A DNA stretch of 64,000 bases. Source: a bacterium HR15 (lineage in GTDB: Bacteria; Armatimonadota; Fimbriimonadia; Fimbriimonadales; GBS-DC). A program made the translations under genes and the position numbers. The stretch lies in the NCBI GenBank assembly GCA_002898555.1, contig BEHR01000010.1, positions 1 through 64,000 of the forward strand. The letters run 5' to 3'. The notes under the pieces are model-generated. The model was not told the origin of the DNA, made no database searches, and was given only the letters and a program-made list of their open reading frames with translations. Positions 6,765-13,445 of this stretch are shown here, one piece after another. Position 1 is the first letter of the stretch, and every line of letters begins with the position of its first letter.

Positions 6765-8171
6765 ATGCGTATCCGCGTGTTAAAGTTCGGCGGCACCAGC
6801 ATCGACACCCATGAACATCGCTTGATGGCAGCCCGCAAGGTTATCCAATGCCTTGAAATGGGCTGTAAGCCAGTGGTGGTCGTTTCGGCGATCGGGCGGC
6901 GGGGTGAGCCGTATGCAACCGACACCCTCGTGGAGTTCCTGACCCAAATCGATCCGAGCGTACCCCCGCACCCCCGCGAAAAAGACCTAATGATGGCATG
7001 CGGCGAGATTATCTCCACCGTGATTATGGCGCAGACACTGCGCATCCTCGGCTATCCCTCAGTCGCGCTCACAGGCAGTCAGGCAGGCATCATCACCGAT
7101 TCGGAGTTTGGCAACGCCCGTATTCTGGAGATTAACCCCACACCCATCCTGCGCTGCTTAGAGTATGGCTGGATTCCGGTAGTGGCAGGCTTTCAAGGCG
7201 TCACGCGCCCAGACAAAATATTTCCGCGAGGCGCGATGACCACGCTGGGACGCGGTGGCAGCGACACCACAGCCGCCGCATTGGGCGCGGCATTACAAGC
7301 CGAAGCGGTGGAAATTTACACCGATGTGGACGGCGTGAAAACCGCCGATCCCGACTTCGTGCCCAACGCACCCACCCTGCGCGAGATTACCTACGAGGAA
7401 GTGGCGGAAATCGCGCATCAGGGAGCGCGCGTGCTGCACCCCCGCGCCGCCGAAATCGCGATGGACTACGGCATCCCCCTCTGGGTCAAATGTACCTTCA
7501 CCGATGAGCCAGGCACGCGCGTGGTCGCCCAGCTCAAAAACAACGGGCGACGCATCACGGGCGTCACCCACACAGGCAAGCTGGTCTACCTGAGTTTCCA
7601 TATCCCCTACCCAGAGCATAAGTCGCTACTGGAGCTGGAAATCTATCGGTTGATGGCGCGAATCGGGGTGAACCTGCAGGGTGTCGGCGTGGACGAGGAG
7701 GGGTTAGGCATCGCCTTCTCGCGCGAACATTGGCAGACCGTGCGCTCCGCGTTGGATGGGCTGGTCGTGCCACTGCAAACATCAGATCTGCCCGCAGAGC
7801 AGTCTAATGGTGTCGCCCCAGCAGCTCCCCTACCCCTCTTCTACCTGTTCCAGTTCGGTGATCAGCCCAGCGAGGTGTGCCAGATTCAGCGCGGCATGCT
7901 CGAAAAGGCGGGGCTGGGCAGTGAGCGGCTGCGCCCTATTGTTATCAATGTCGCGGAGGGCTGCACTATGGTCTCGCTGATTGCCCACGGCTATAGTCAG
8001 GAGCCCGGCGTGTTCGCCAAGCTCTATCAAACGCTGCTACAAGCAGGTATCCCCGTGTGGCAAACGGCAGACTCGGAGCTGAGCCTGTCATGTATCATCC
8101 CCGAAAGCGAAGTAGAGAAGGCGGTGAGGATACTCCATGAACGATTCGAACTCCACGCAGCAACCGGATAA
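6765..8171 (+). CDS. lysC: Aspartate kinase
   Basis: A 468-aa aspartokinase that phosphorylates aspartate as the first step to lysine, threonine, methionine and diaminopimelate. The kinase domain begins with RVLKFGGTSI, continues with PVVAGFQGVT near residue 140, TLGRGGSDTTAAALGAAL near 160-178 and YTDVDGVKTADP near 185, which are the substrate and ATP-binding signatures. The C-terminal 170 residues form tandem ACT units (from about 300), separated by a proline/alanine-rich stretch (about 345-355). The start is 3 nt downstream of the ACT protein. Its 3' end overlaps the atpZ start by 35 nt, an unusually long overlap. Feedback specificity cannot be read from sequence. Confidence 0.95.
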   Translation: MRIRVLKFGGTSIDTHEHRLMAARKVIQCLEMGCKPVVVVSAIGRRGEPYATDTLVEFLTQIDPSVPPHPREKDLMMACGEIISTVIMAQTLRILGYPSVALTGSQAGIITDSEFGNARILEINPTPILRCLEYGWIPVVAGFQGVTRPDKIFPRGAMTTLGRGGSDTTAAALGAALQAEAVEIYTDVDGVKTADPDFVPNAPTLREITYEEVAEIAHQGARVLHPRAAEIAMDYGIPLWVKCTFTDEPGTRVVAQLKNNGRRITGVTHTGKLVYLSFHIPYPEHKSLLELEIYRLMARIGVNLQGVGVDEEGLGIAFSREHWQTVRSALDGLVVPLQTSDLPAEQSNGVAPAAPLPLFYLFQFGDQPSEVCQIQRGMLEKAGLGSERLRPIVINVAEGCTMVSLIAHGYSQEPGVFAKLYQTLLQAGIPVWQTADSELSLSCIIPESEVEKAVRILHERFELHAATG

Positions 8172-8562
8172 AACGCCCCTGGAGGGCGAGGCTCCTGCCG
8201 AGCCGAAATCCTTGGAGGGCGAGGCTCCCGCCGAGCCAGAGCCTTATCCTATGCCGGAGCTACCCCCCCTCCCTGAAATACCGCCACCACCCGAGGGGCG
8301 ATTCGAACGACCGCATCGGAAGCCGTCACGCTCACCACGCTTCATTGAAGCGTCGCGTGGGATGGCGATTGCCTTCTCGGTCGGCTTCGCGCTCACAGGT
8401 CCCGTCATCTTGGGCGCACTGCTGGGCGTATGGCTCGATAATACCTTCAAGACCTCACCGTGGCTGACCCTGATCCTGCTGCTAATAGGCATCGTGACAG
8501 GGTTCACGCAGATGATTCGCCTGCTGAACCGTCTTCAGAACGAGCAGGAGCGCAAGCCGTGA
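8137..8562 (+). CDS. atpZ: AtpZ/AtpI family protein with LEGEAPAEP repeats
   Basis: A 141-aa membrane protein of the AtpZ (DUF AtpZ/AtpI) group, small accessory proteins of F-type ATP synthase implicated in magnesium uptake or c-ring assembly. Residues 85-130 contain two hydrophobic helices (AIAFSVGFALTGPVILGALL and SPWLTLILLLIGIVTGF) with the G-x-x-x-G spacing of the family. The N-terminal 80 residues are disordered and Pro/Glu-rich, and hold two copies of LEGEAPAEP encoded by the dispersed repeat (8180-8205 and 8213-8237). GAGGA at 8125-8130 supports the ATG at 8137, which lies inside the end of lysC. The repeat must be tolerated because it falls in the soluble tail. Confidence 0.8.
   Translation: MNDSNSTQQPDKTPLEGEAPAEPKSLEGEAPAEPEPYPMPELPPLPEIPPPPEGRFERPHRKPSRSPRFIEASRGMAIAFSVGFALTGPVILGALLGVWLDNTFKTSPWLTLILLLIGIVTGFTQMIRLLNRLQNEQERKP
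8180..8237 (+). repeat. Two in-frame copies of the GGAGGGCGAGGCTCC dispersed repeat
   Basis: Units at 8180-8205 and 8213-8237 begin TGGAGGGCGAGGCTCC and end GCCGAGCC. They are read as LEGEAPAEP in AtpZ. The same unit recurs at 27804, 27834, 27908 (reverse), 36458, 42294-42379 (reverse, three copies) and 43680. Confidence 0.9.
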
Positions 8563-8930
8563 ATCGGACCGATCCATCAACCCAACTGTGGTGGATGCTA
8601 ACATGCTGGACGATACTCTGCACCCTGCTGCTGGTCGTGATGCTGGGGCTGCTGGGCGCGGCGCAGATGGGCATCGGGCTGATGATAGGCGTGCTGACAC
8701 TGGGCGGCATTCTTGTGTTCTATGCGTGGCTGGTGCGCCGCTTCGCCCAACCGGGCAGTCACGGCTTCCGACGGAGGTTGCTCCTGTCGGGCATGGTGAA
8801 ATACCCCATCTTGATGCTCGTGATCTACCTGGTTGTGCAGGGCGGAACCCAAATGGCGCTGGGATTTGCAGTGGGCGTCCTGCTGCCACTTGCCGTGCTA
8901 ACCATACTCGCCCTCCGTATGAATCACTAA
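8559..8930 (+). CDS. atpI: ATP synthase subunit I-like membrane protein
   Basis: A 123-aa protein with four predicted membrane helices (roughly residues 10-30, 35-53, 73-92 and 96-117). The arrangement, with a basic loop and KYPILMLVIYLVV in helix three, fits AtpI/subunit I, a loosely conserved accessory factor for c-ring assembly. The GTG at 8559 overlaps the atpZ stop (GTGA), which decides the start and indicates coupled translation. The atpZ-atpI pair normally precedes atpB; here the next gene is an Fe-S carrier, so the structural ATP synthase genes must be elsewhere. Confidence in membrane topology is high, in family membership moderate. Confidence 0.68.
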   Translation: MNRTDPSTQLWWMLTCWTILCTLLLVVMLGLLGAAQMGIGLMIGVLTLGGILVFYAWLVRRFAQPGSHGFRRRLLLSGMVKYPILMLVIYLVVQGGTQMALGFAVGVLLPLAVLTILALRMNH

Positions 8931-8942
8931 AATTCAGTCGGG

Positions 8943-8948
8943 TATCAT
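8943..8948 (+). promoter_or_regulatory. -10 box for the Fe-S carrier gene
   Basis: TATCAT 9 nt upstream of the ATG at 8958, directly preceded by GGG; no ribosome-binding site. Confidence 0.4.
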
Positions 8949-8957
8949 GAAGTTGCT

Positions 8958-9299
8958 ATGCAAGGGACAACCCTGCCTGTGCAGATAACCGAGCGTGCGG
9001 TGGCGCGAATCAAGCAGTTGCTGGCACGGCGCGGCAAGCCCGATGCCTACTTGCGCATCGGAGTGCGTGCGGGAGGCTGCTCCGGGTTGGAATATGTGAT
9101 GCAGCCGGAGGACGCGCCCCGCCCGAACGACCTGCAGTTCGAACATGAGGGGTTGCGTATCCTGATCGACCCGAAAAGCGCACGCATCCTGCAGGGTACC
9201 ACCATCGATTACACAGGCGAACTCATCGGCAGCGGGTTCCGATTTCATAACCCAAATGCGAAGCGTCAGTGCGGGTGCGGCACCTCCTTCAGCCTGTAA
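8958..9299 (+). CDS. erpA: HesB/IscA/ErpA family iron-sulfur cluster carrier
   Basis: A 113-aa A-type carrier that accepts Fe-S clusters from the scaffold and passes them to target apoproteins. The three ligand cysteines are present: one in GGCSGLEYVM near residue 41 and two in CGCGTSF at the C-terminus, in the standard C-x(n)-C-x-C order. The N-terminus ITERAVARIKQLLARRG and the core LRIGVRAGGCSG are typical. The symbol follows the ErpA/IscA group and the exact subtype is uncertain. No other isc or suf gene is present. The start is supported by a -10 box 9 nt upstream. Confidence 0.93.
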   Translation: MQGTTLPVQITERAVARIKQLLARRGKPDAYLRIGVRAGGCSGLEYVMQPEDAPRPNDLQFEHEGLRILIDPKSARILQGTTIDYTGELIGSGFRFHNPNAKRQCGCGTSFSL

Positions 9300-9344
9300 G
9301 AGGAAAAGAACGCGAAGCGTCAAATCAATATGGTGGAGACGATG

Positions 9345-10868
9345 ATGAGCAGAGGAACGATTGGCTTTCTCGTGGGTTGGCTATGGATGGTGGCGTGGGC
9401 GCAGACGCCAACCGTAACTTGGCAGTTTTTTGGCAACGCTGCCCGCAATAATCCCGCCATTCCAGGGCTGGGCAGCCGCACAGTTTATTATCCGTGCCTG
9501 AATCGGTTGTACGCGATTAATCGCGAGGATGGCACATTGCGCTGGCAATATCCTGCCGATGCCCCGCTCAACGCCACCTTTTTGGGGCAGCCGGTGGAGG
9601 GCGAGGGGCTGGTCTATATCGGCGCGAGCAACGGCAATGTGTACGCGCTGGATGCCGAAACGGGCAGCTTGCGCTGGATCTTCACCGCCGACAGTGCGCC
9701 AACCGCCATTCCCGTGCTGGATGAGGGGGTTCTTTATATCGGCACCGGGCGTGGGGAGGTCTACGCACTCAATGCCCGCAGCGGCGAAGCCCTTTGGAAA
9801 GAGCCGTACCGCGCGGGCGACTACATCGCTGGGCGCATCGTGAAGGTGGGAGATACGCTCTTTTTCGGCACAAACGGCGGCACAGTACATGCCATTACCG
9901 CTGGGGGCGGGCGACGACGCTGGGCAATCAACCTGCCCAGCCCTGCCTACGATTCGCAGCCCATCTATGCCAATAACAGCATCTATCTGACCGCGAACGA
10001 TCAACTGATTGCGCTGAATCCCAACAGCGGCTCGCCACGCTGGACACCGCGCCGATTCACCACCGAGTTGCGCTTCGCGCCCGCCGCCGATGAGAACTAT
10101 GTGGTGGTTATCACGCGCGAGAACCGCCTCTATGTCTTTGACCATAACGGGCGACTGCTGGCGGGCGACAAAACACCCGTCGAGACGCGCTATGAGCCGC
10201 TCGTCGCGCCGGTAATACACAAAGGCGAGCTGTGGGTCAGCACGCGACGCGGCACCCTCCTCGTCTACACCTTGCCCGACTTGCAGCTGCGCTGGCTCTA
10301 CACGCTGCGCCCACCAGAAGGCACACGCGATGCGAACAATCGTCCCATCTATTATCTGCCTTTGAACCGCAACCCCCTCTTTACGGAGCGGGGCTTGCTG
10401 ATTGCCAGCGACGATGGCAGCCTTACCGCCTTTACCTATGATTGGCTGGATCGCATCCCCCCCGTGGTGTTGCGCACCACGCCCGCGATGGGCGAGATGA
10501 TGTCAGGGCAACTGCCCCTTGAGTTCGGGGCGCGCCTGCGCGATGACCAGAGCGGGATTAACCCTGCCTCCATCCAGCTGCTGCTGGACGATGAGCCGCT
10601 GCCTGTCGAATATGAGCCGTCCACCGGCGAGTTGCGTGCGGAACTGAAAGCAGGTGGCGGCGGCACGGCGAAGCCGTTGTCCGATGGACGCCACACCCTC
10701 ACCCTCATCGTCAGCGACTGGGCAGGCAATAGCCTGCGCTTTAGCTGGGGCATCTATATCGATAACAGCCTGCGCAAGACGACGCCTCGCCCAGCAGGTC
10801 AACAGCAGCCGTCGAGTGGTACAGGCGGGCGCGGCGGTGGACGGGGCGGCTATGGCGGCGGTCAGTGA
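9345..10868 (+). CDS. Secreted PQQ-type beta-propeller protein with Gly-rich tail
   Basis: A 507-aa exported protein. The signal peptide (MSRGTIGFLVGWLWMVAWAQ) and a GGTGGAGA site favour the ATG at 9345, with 9342 and 9330 as alternatives. Residues 35-350 hold repeated PQQ/YVTN propeller blades of the form G-x-V-Y-A-L-D-A-x-T-G-x-L-x-W (for example NVYALDAETGSLRWIF and EVYALNARSGEALWKE). Residues about 360-475 form an Ig-like domain ending in WAGNSLRFSWGIYID. The last 28 residues are Gly/Arg-rich. Such propellers act as scaffolds (BamB-like) or as bound-cofactor proteins; nothing shows dehydrogenase activity. The 3' end overlaps the start of the ABC ATPase gene by 17 nt. Confidence 0.85.
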   Translation: MSRGTIGFLVGWLWMVAWAQTPTVTWQFFGNAARNNPAIPGLGSRTVYYPCLNRLYAINREDGTLRWQYPADAPLNATFLGQPVEGEGLVYIGASNGNVYALDAETGSLRWIFTADSAPTAIPVLDEGVLYIGTGRGEVYALNARSGEALWKEPYRAGDYIAGRIVKVGDTLFFGTNGGTVHAITAGGGRRRWAINLPSPAYDSQPIYANNSIYLTANDQLIALNPNSGSPRWTPRRFTTELRFAPAADENYVVVITRENRLYVFDHNGRLLAGDKTPVETRYEPLVAPVIHKGELWVSTRRGTLLVYTLPDLQLRWLYTLRPPEGTRDANNRPIYYLPLNRNPLFTERGLLIASDDGSLTAFTYDWLDRIPPVVLRTTPAMGEMMSGQLPLEFGARLRDDQSGINPASIQLLLDDEPLPVEYEPSTGELRAELKAGGGGTAKPLSDGRHTLTLIVSDWAGNSLRFSWGIYIDNSLRKTTPRPAGQQQPSSGTGGRGGGRGGYGGGQ

Positions 10869-11625
10869 GCAGACCCCTTCGGTCAAGGAAGCGCGGACAC
10901 CCCTCGCCATCCGCGCTGAAAAGCTCACCAAAGAGTTCCGCCTGACACATCAGCCCTACTCCTCGCTGAAGGGGCTTCTGCTCTCCTTCCTGCCACGCCG
11001 CGTGGAACATATCGTTGCCCTAAACGCTATCAGCTTCACCGTCCACAAAGGCGAAACGGTCGCTATTATTGGGCAGAACGGCTCCGGCAAAAGCACGCTG
11101 CTTGGGCTGATCGCGCGAGTCTACCGCCCAACCAGTGGTAGATTGGAGGTGTACGGGCGCGTCGCACCCCTGCTGGAACTGGGCGCAGGCTTCCACCCCG
11201 ACCTCACAGGACTGGAAAATATTTATTTCAACGGGGTGATTTTAGGGCTAACACGTAAACAGATTAGCGAACGGCTCGAAGCAATTATCCGTTTCGCCGA
11301 GCTGGAGAACTATATTGACGCGCCCGTGCGCACATACTCATCAGGCATGCTGATGCGCCTGGGCTTTGCCGTCGCAGCGCATGTAGACGCCGATATCCTG
11401 CTGGTGGACGAGGTACTGGCAGTAGGCGACGCCCATTTTCAGCAAAAGTGCTACCGCAAAATCCGCGAGTTTCAGCAGGAGGGACGCACAATCTTGTTCG
11501 TGTCACACGACATGGACGCCGTGCGCCAGATCGCTCCCCGTGCCCTATGGCTGGATAAAGGCATCCTGCGCGCGGATGGCGACTCCGACACCGTGGTAAC
11601 CCAATATCTGGCAAGTACGGGGTAA
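10852..11625 (+). CDS. ABC transporter ATP-binding protein, polysaccharide/teichoic-acid export type
   Basis: A 257-aa nucleotide-binding subunit of the TagH/KpsT/Wzt family, which drives export of undecaprenyl-linked polysaccharides together with a TagG/Wzm permease. Visible motifs are Walker A GQNGSGKSTLL near residue 80, the family-specific ELGAGFHPDLTGLENIY, signature YSSGMLMRLGFAVA near 165 and Walker B ADILLVDEVLAVGD, with the switch His in LFVSHDMD. The N-terminal extension (KEFRLTHQPYSSLKGLLL) is typical of this family. No C-terminal carbohydrate-binding module is present. The ATG at 10852 overlaps the preceding gene by 17 nt. The permease is not in the window. Confidence 0.9.
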   Translation: MAAVSEQTPSVKEARTPLAIRAEKLTKEFRLTHQPYSSLKGLLLSFLPRRVEHIVALNAISFTVHKGETVAIIGQNGSGKSTLLGLIARVYRPTSGRLEVYGRVAPLLELGAGFHPDLTGLENIYFNGVILGLTRKQISERLEAIIRFAELENYIDAPVRTYSSGMLMRLGFAVAAHVDADILLVDEVLAVGDAHFQQKCYRKIREFQQEGRTILFVSHDMDAVRQIAPRALWLDKGILRADGDSDTVVTQYLASTG

Positions 11626-11726
11626 AGGAACGGTGCGGCTCGCACGCACTCTGCGGCTCTATGTACACCCTCTTCTGCCCTCTGTGCGCCCTTTGCGATG
11701 CGAAAACCTTCAATGACCCGGAACGT

Positions 11727-11745
11727 GTAATGCTACCGTAATGGT
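11727..11745 (+). promoter_or_regulatory. GTAATG direct-repeat box, site 1
   Basis: GTAATGCT (11727-11734) and GTAATGGT (11738-11745) are direct repeats with an 11-bp period. They lie 22 bp upstream of a TATAGT -10 box. The same arrangement occurs at 13162-13180. Eleven-bp periodicity is what PhoB/OmpR-type and SARP-type winged-helix activators recognise. Confidence 0.5.
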
Positions 11746-11767
11746 GATTGGGCGTGGCTTGAGTCAT

Positions 11768-11773
11768 TATAGT
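11768..11773 (+). promoter_or_regulatory. -10 box for the PEP-CTERM/HAF gene
   Basis: TATAGT 26 nt before ATG 11800, with AAGGAGG between them as ribosome-binding site. Confidence 0.4.
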
Positions 11774-11799
11774 ACGGAACACCCAAAAAGGAGGTCTGA

Positions 11800-13104
11800 A
11801 TGATGATGCGATACACACAAATCAGTCGGTTCTTTGGAGCAAGCGCGCTCAGCGCGCTGATTGCGACCTGCGCCTTTGCGGGGCAGACGAATACTTTGCA
11901 CATTCTGAATGTTCCCGGCGAACGAGCTACTGACACAACCACCGCGGTTCGGCTCTCGGAGGGTCCCACCCCTTGGGTAGTGGGGAATACCGGCACAGGA
12001 GCGTTCATCCCTGTGCCCACCGCCTACAGGGTGCAAGTTTCTATTTCGGGGCCCGGTACCTATACGACGGTCTCGTATGCCATGGCATTCGGCGTTAACG
12101 ACCAGGGATGGTTCGTGGGGCGCGACACTTCCGCTCAGAGAGGGTATGTGTGGCATCCCGTTTATGGCAAGCAGCTGATCCCCCATCCCGGCGATCCAGC
12201 CCAGCGAACCTACGATGCCTACGACATCAATAATAACGGCGTGATTGTAGGCTATGCGTTGGGCGGTTTTTTTGGCTCTCCACCGACGCCTGGCGGGTTC
12301 GTGAGCTACTTCAACGCTTCGGATGGCAGTATGACCAGCTACTACATTGGTGGAAGCCCAAGCTCCAAGACGCCCTTCGCTATCAATAACGCCGGGAACA
12401 CTGGCGGTTACGGAGGCGTGTTTACCACAGGCAGCCACCCACCTGCACGGTGGATGGATGCCATGGGGTCGGTAACCCCTTCCGCACCTGCTGCAGGTTG
12501 GACCGGACTCACAGGAGGTGGTGGTACCGATGTCTCCTACCTCGTGCCGACTGTGGGCAGCGGTGGCGCCGTCCACGACATCTCCGAAGGCGCGATTCCT
12601 CAGTATGCCGCAGGTGTTGGAGTGCATAGCAGTACCTTCGAGAAACTCCCTGTTGCGTACACTTGGGGCGGCTCGAACTACATCGCCACAGTGCTGCCGC
12701 TGCCAGCGGGTGCATTAGCAGGCGTGGCCGCCGGGGTGAACGACTTCGGATACATGGTCGGCTACGCGGAATTCCCCTTCCCTCCATATGGGAGGTTCAC
12801 CCATGCAATGCTTTGGGCTCCCGACGGCTTCGGGGGCTGGCAGGTATATGACCTGAACTCGCTGCCCGGGGTCGCAGGGTCTGGCTGGGAGCTGTTGACC
12901 GCCTATGACATCAACAACGGCGATGGCAGCTGCTTCTGGATTGTGGGACAGGCTCGTCGCCCAGCGGCAGGCGGTGGCTACGAATACCGTGGCTACGCAC
13001 TGCATTTCTGCGTGGTGCCTGAGCCTGCCAGCATGATTGCACTGGGCACAGGGTTGGTCAGCTTGCTGGCACTGTCTCGCCGACGCCGAACCCAAACGGC
13101 ATAG
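11800..13104 (+). CDS. PEP-CTERM sorted extracellular protein with HAF-like repeats
   Basis: A 434-aa secreted protein with a signal peptide (about 1-27, ending ATCAFAGQ). The body contains repeats of the form G-V/I-N-D/N-x-G-x-x-V-G (GVNDQGWFVGRD, DINNNGVIVGYA, GVNDFGYMVGYAE), the pattern of HAF-type propeller blades. The C-terminus shows the complete exosortase signal: VPEPAS, a hydrophobic helix and the basic end RRRRTQTA. It should be handed to an exosortase and anchored or released at the cell surface; no exosortase gene lies in this window. AAGGAGG precedes three consecutive ATG codons, the first at 11800. A tandem GTAATG box lies upstream. The ligand or function is unknown. Confidence 0.85.
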   Translation: MMMRYTQISRFFGASALSALIATCAFAGQTNTLHILNVPGERATDTTTAVRLSEGPTPWVVGNTGTGAFIPVPTAYRVQVSISGPGTYTTVSYAMAFGVNDQGWFVGRDTSAQRGYVWHPVYGKQLIPHPGDPAQRTYDAYDINNNGVIVGYALGGFFGSPPTPGGFVSYFNASDGSMTSYYIGGSPSSKTPFAINNAGNTGGYGGVFTTGSHPPARWMDAMGSVTPSAPAAGWTGLTGGGGTDVSYLVPTVGSGGAVHDISEGAIPQYAAGVGVHSSTFEKLPVAYTWGGSNYIATVLPLPAGALAGVAAGVNDFGYMVGYAEFPFPPYGRFTHAMLWAPDGFGGWQVYDLNSLPGVAGSGWELLTAYDINNGDGSCFWIVGQARRPAAGGGYEYRGYALHFCVVPEPASMIALGTGLVSLLALSRRRRTQTA

Positions 13105-13121
13105 ACCTTCCTCCATCAGAT

Positions 13122-13161
13122 CCCCCTCCTCTTAGCGAGAGGAGGGGGAACCCTCCTTTTT
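13122..13161 (+). terminator. Hairpin terminator after the PEP-CTERM gene
   Basis: A perfect 11-bp stem (CCCCCTCCTCT at 13122-13132 and its complement at 13138-13148) with a 5-nt loop, followed 8 nt later by five T residues. The stem resembles the CCCCTC-type hairpins at 57023 and 61650. Confidence 0.55.
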
Positions 13162-13180
13162 GTAATGCTTCTGTAATGAT
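13162..13180 (+). promoter_or_regulatory. GTAATG direct-repeat box, site 2
   Basis: GTAATGCT (13162-13169) and GTAATGAT (13173-13180), again with an 11-bp period, 19 bp upstream of TACACT. Adjacent is the dyad AGAGGT-TG-ACCTCT at 13181-13194. Confidence 0.5.
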
Positions 13181-13199
13181 AGAGGTTGACCTCTGGGGG

Positions 13200-13205
13200 T
13201 ACACT
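13200..13205 (+). promoter_or_regulatory. -10 box for the WD40-like/dockerin gene
   Basis: TACACT preceded by GGGGG. Transcription from here would give a leader of about 230 nt before the ATG at 13446. Confidence 0.35.
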
Positions 13206-13445
13206 TATGGATGGAGCAGTGGAAGCACCTCAAAGCGACAGGGAGGTTTGTGTGCAGGGTGGCTGGCGATTGATGGGTGGCTACTGGATGCTGATGGAGC
13301 TGGAGACGATTGGGCGTGCGCGGCAAAATCTGCCCGCGATATCGCCCACCCCGCGCTCTGACACCCATTGGAGCGAGCCATCTCACGAGAGTACCTTGTT
13401 GATTGGGGTGCTGACCATGCCCACACTTTCAGGAGGTATGCAACG

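Larger units (their letters stand above)
13105..13445 (+). other. 341-bp intergenic region with terminator, repeat box and long leader
   Basis: The region holds a terminator-like hairpin (13122-13148), the second GTAATG direct-repeat box (13162-13180), a palindrome AGAGGT-TG-ACCTCT (13181-13194), a TACACT -10 box (13200-13205) and then about 230 nt of leader before the ribosome-binding site at 13431. Short open frames exist in the leader but none has a usable start signal or recognisable product. Confidence 0.6.

Noticed and set aside
11767-12627. Open frame antisense to the PEP-CTERM gene
   Set aside because: No ribosome-binding site, and the plus strand encodes signal peptide, repeats and PEP-CTERM end.
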